From Acorus gramineus (lineage: Eukaryota; Streptophyta; Magnoliopsida; Acorales; Acoraceae), in assembly GCA_030737835.1 (NCBI GenBank), contig CM060848.1:10486509-10550508 (forward strand): 64,000 nucleotides of DNA, given 5' to 3'. Numbering within the stretch: the first letter of the stretch is position 1; the number at the start of each line of letters is the position of its first letter. This document shows positions 60,923-64,000 of this stretch, piece after piece. The notes under the pieces were generated by a model. That model worked only from the letters and a program-made list of their open reading frames with translations. It was not told the DNA's origin and ran no database searches. The position numbers and the translations under genes are program-made.

Positions 60923-63900
60923 CTGTACATCTTCGTGCCACCAGGATGCACTGTGTACCTCGAACGATGGGCCTCATCCAAGATCTTCTGCTTCAGCTCT
61001 GCGTCGTCAGGAATGCATACTCGACCTCTGAACCGCAGGATTCCGTCCTCGTGAACCTGGTAGTCCGGACGCTCGCCCCGGGCGACGCCTTTAGAGAGGG
61101 CTAGAAAGTGTGGATCCTGTCCCTGAGCCGTGTGGATCTCGTCGAGAAGAACGGGCTGCACCACTAGCCTGGCCAAAAAGCCACCCGCAGGTGTCTCTCG
61201 AACGCTGATCCAGCAAGCGGCCTCCTCCAGAAGCCTCCAACGACGTACAGCCAAGTGGGCGGCCATGCCCAAGGGCTGCCTGCTGAGAGCATCGGCCACG
61301 ACATTCGCCTTACCCGGATGGTAAGCGATGTCACAATCATAGTCCTTCAGGAACTCGACCCAACGTCTCTGTCGCATGTTGAGCTCCGGCTGGGACTGCA
61401 AGTAAGTCAAGCTCTTGTGATCAGTGAAGAGCTCAAACTCCTCGCCATAAAGGTAGTGCCTCCACATCTTCAGCGCAAAGATGATCGCTGCTAACTCTAA
61501 GTCGTGGGTGGGGTAATTCTGTTCATGGGGCTTCAACTGACGCGACGCGTAAGCCACAACCTTACCGTACTGCATCAAGACGCAACCCACACCCAGCCGC
61601 GATGCATCGGAGTAGACTGCGAATCCACCACTCCCAGACGGAATGGTAAGAACTGGCGCTGAGGTGAGCCTTCACTTCAACTCCAGGAAGCTCTCCTCGC
61701 AAGCTGGGGACCACTCGAACCGGACATCCTTCCGAGTGAGGCGGGTCAGAGGAACAGCTATCTTCGAGAAACCCTCGACAAACCTCCGATAATAACCCGC
61801 TAAACCCAGGAAGCTCTGAATCTCTGTGGGGTTCGACGGTCGACGCCAATTCGACACGGCGAGCGTCTTGTCCGGGTCCACAGATATACCCTCGCCGGAA
61901 ATCACGTGGCCTAGAAAGGCCATACGCTCCAACCAAAACTCGCACTTACTGAACTTGGCGAACAACTGATGTCGGGCCAAAGTTTCCAAGACAGTGCGGA
62001 GATGGTCAGCGTGCTCCTCAAGACTCCTCGAGTACACCAGAATATCATCGATGAAGACTACTATGAAGGAGTCGAGGAAGGGCCGAAACACCCGGTTCAT
62101 CAGATCCATGAAGGCTGCCGACGCATTCGTCAACCCAAACGGCAGTACTCGGAACTCATAGTGCCCATAACGGGTACGAAAGGCCGTCTTCAGAATATCT
62201 GACTCCCGGATCTTCAGCTGATAATCTCAAACTCGATCGCGCGATCCGGCGGTAATCCTGGAAGATCATTGGGGAAAACCTCTGGATACTCTGCCACGAT
62301 CGGAGTCTGACTGATATCTGCCCGCAGTGGTGCGTCCTCCTCAGCAATATACGCCAGAAAGCCCTCACATCCTCCCTGAAGGAGTCTCCACGCCTGGATA
62401 GATGACACGAACCCCAAAGGGGCTATGTCACGATCGCCCACGAACTAGAAAGACCTCCGACCCGGAAGGTGGAAAGACACCGACTTCACGAAATAGTCGA
62501 TGCTGGCGTGACTAGCTGAGAGCCAATCCATTCCCAGGATGGCATCGAAGTCCGTCATGGCGAGCTCTACCAACTCCACTGGAAACTCATGCTCTGCAAT
62601 CACCACGGTACACCCTCGGTAAACAGAACGGAGGAGAATACGGTCTCCGACGGGCAATGATATCTCCAGCATAACATCAAGAGGGGCGGACGCCACGCCC
62701 ATCCGTCTCGCAAAAATGGGAGACACGAACGAGTGCGTGGCTCCAGAATCAAATAACACATATGCAGGGAGCTGGGAGATCAAAACAATACCTCGGACCA
62801 CGCTACCCGAAGCCTGCGCCTCCTTGGCTGAAAGTGCTGCAACTCGACCCTGAACAAACTGTGGCTGAGGAGCAGGGGCACGCCTCAAAGGCTGCACTGG
62901 CTGCCTCCTCTGGTCAACTCGGCCACCCTGTGGCTGCTGCTGCTGACGCTGTGGCTGCTGCTGCTGGTGCGGCTGCTACTGTAGCTGCTGCTGCTGCGGG
63001 TGCAGCACACGGGGTCGGCCAGCATCAGGGCAATTATATAAAATATGCCCGACGCGCTGACAATGGTAACAGCGCCGCCTCTCCGGTTGCCTGGCCTGGA
63101 CTGGTACTGCCGCAATGGGTGCTGGACCTCGCGCTGGCACCACATCGACTGGAGTAGCGGCAGCCGCTGACTGATCAAAGCGGGGCCGCTTCTTCTTGCG
63201 ATGTCCCTGGTCCTGGCTCCTGGGGGGTCTCTGGTCTGCAGAAGGGGTTGGAACCCCCAAAGGGACCCCAAGGTCTCGCTCAACTGTCTTCGCACGAGAC
63301 ACCAAGTCTGAGTACCTCGTGAACGCCTGAGAGGTGACATGTACCCGGATGGTGCTAATGAGACCCATCTCGAAACGACGGCATCGCGTCTCCTCATCCA
63401 TCACCAAGGCGGGGGCGAACCTGGAAAGCCTCGTGAAGCGTGTGGAGTAGTCAGCGACTGACATGGAGCCCTGCATCAGCTGCTCGAACTCTCGCATCAC
63501 GATCTGGCGTGTCAAAAACGGGAAGTACTCCTCCAGAAAGTACCTCCGGAACCCAGCCCATAGAAGTCGCTCCACTCCCTCGGGGATGTCCACCGATCAG
63601 GTAGCCCACCAGTCGGCGGCGCTACCCTTCAACATGAAGGTGGCCAGGGAGACACGCTGGCGGTCGGTGCAGTGCATGGTCGAGAAGATCTTGTCTACCT
63701 CCATCAACCAACGCTTAGGGGCAAGGGGGTATGCCGTCTGGCCATGGAACTCGGGAGGGTGGAGCTTCAGAAAGGCAGTGAGGCCGCTCTGATGCACCCG
63801 TGCTGCAGCCTCTAGCTCCACCTCCCTCTCCAGGGGATCCTGAACTCCCACCACCGGAATCACCACGGGGACAGGGGGTACGTCAGGCACCACCGGTGGA

Positions 63901-64000
63901 TCTGCCACCAAGGGGACCTGTGGAACTGCCTCGCGGGCCGCCCGCAGCTCCTGGATCTCTCGTGCCTGATCAGCTAATGCCCTAGTCTGGGCCTCCAGTG

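Larger units (their letters stand above)
54311..64000 (-). mobile_element. Ty3/gypsy chromovirus (Tekay/Del-like), 3' LTR to gag
   Basis: Antisense. From right to left: gag with a retrotransposon gag domain (from 63,911) and CCHC knuckle (CYHCQRVGHILYNC, about 63,050-63,090), protease (FDSGATHSF, about 62,730), reverse transcriptase ([15 protein letters not shown], about 62,030), RNase H ([10 protein letters not shown], about 61,400), integrase with an H2C2 finger interrupted by a nested solo LTR (58,132-60,922), DDE core ([32 protein letters not shown]) and a chromodomain-like tail ([14 protein letters not shown]), then polypurine tract and 3' LTR. The 5' LTR lies beyond 64,000. The long LTRs and integrase fit the Tekay/Del group. 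Apart from the nested LTR it has only a few breaks and looks relatively young. It sits inside the copia RT (left flank CCTTC, 54,306-54,310). Confidence 0.92.

Overview
The window is nuclear DNA of a flowering plant with a large, repeat-rich genome. Evidence: a plastid-targeted enzyme gene with canonical GT-AG introns, plant-type LINEs with a zf-RVT/RNase H tail, hAT, Mutator-like and CACTA DNA elements, Ty1/copia elements, and a Ty3/gypsy chromovirus with LTRs of about 2.6-3.2 kb. I cannot name the species or order from sequence alone. I saw no RNA gene, CRISPR array, or prokaryotic or organellar block.

One intact host gene is supported: a nuclear gene for plastid 3-hydroxyacyl-ACP dehydratase (FabZ, hotdog fold). 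Four exons run from 7051 to 21880 on the plus strand and encode 223 residues. Intron 3 is 13,987 bp and falls exactly between the catalytic Glu codon and the rest of its helix. It is packed with transposons: an antisense 5'-truncated LINE (8.95-10.3 kb), a foldback Mutator-type MITE (11.43-11.73 kb), a sense LINE remnant (11.9-12.1 kb), and a long antisense LINE (12,495-20,406) with a 14-bp target duplication, itself split by a 3.57-kb hAT element (15,344-18,913). About 200 bp upstream of the FabZ start lies a 568-bp Pack-MULE (6276-6843) with a perfect 9-bp target duplication, carrying a captured fragment of an ABCG transporter ATPase domain.

Left flank (1-6.2 kb): an LTR-like fragment, a non-autonomous element with GGCCTATCAATGGG termini (1801-5098) that has received a 2.8-kb solo LTR, AT-rich dispersed repeats, and a CT/GA-rich low-complexity block.

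Middle (22-36 kb): AT-rich MITE-like families, an antisense LINE piece, a decayed Ty1/copia element (about 26.6-31.4 kb), a 679-bp Mutator-type element with internal repeats, a 28-base C tract, and a tandem duplication of about 340 bp.

Right half (36.3-64 kb): a second hAT element (36,324-43,181) with perfect TIRs and 8-bp TSD, holding a 3.2-kb solo LTR. Then come foldback MITEs, a LINE RNase H remnant, a CACTA terminus, and a short-LTR copia element starting at 48,242. The copia is interrupted by one solo LTR (48,676-51,505) and by a long antisense gypsy chromovirus (54,311 to beyond the window), which has itself been hit by another solo LTR (58,132-60,922). Three solo LTRs and the gypsy 3' LTR belong to one family, so this family repeatedly inserted and recombined here. 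I found no undescribed functional system. The strongest leads are the Pack-MULE at the FabZ promoter, the nested giant intron, and the clearly datable nesting order.
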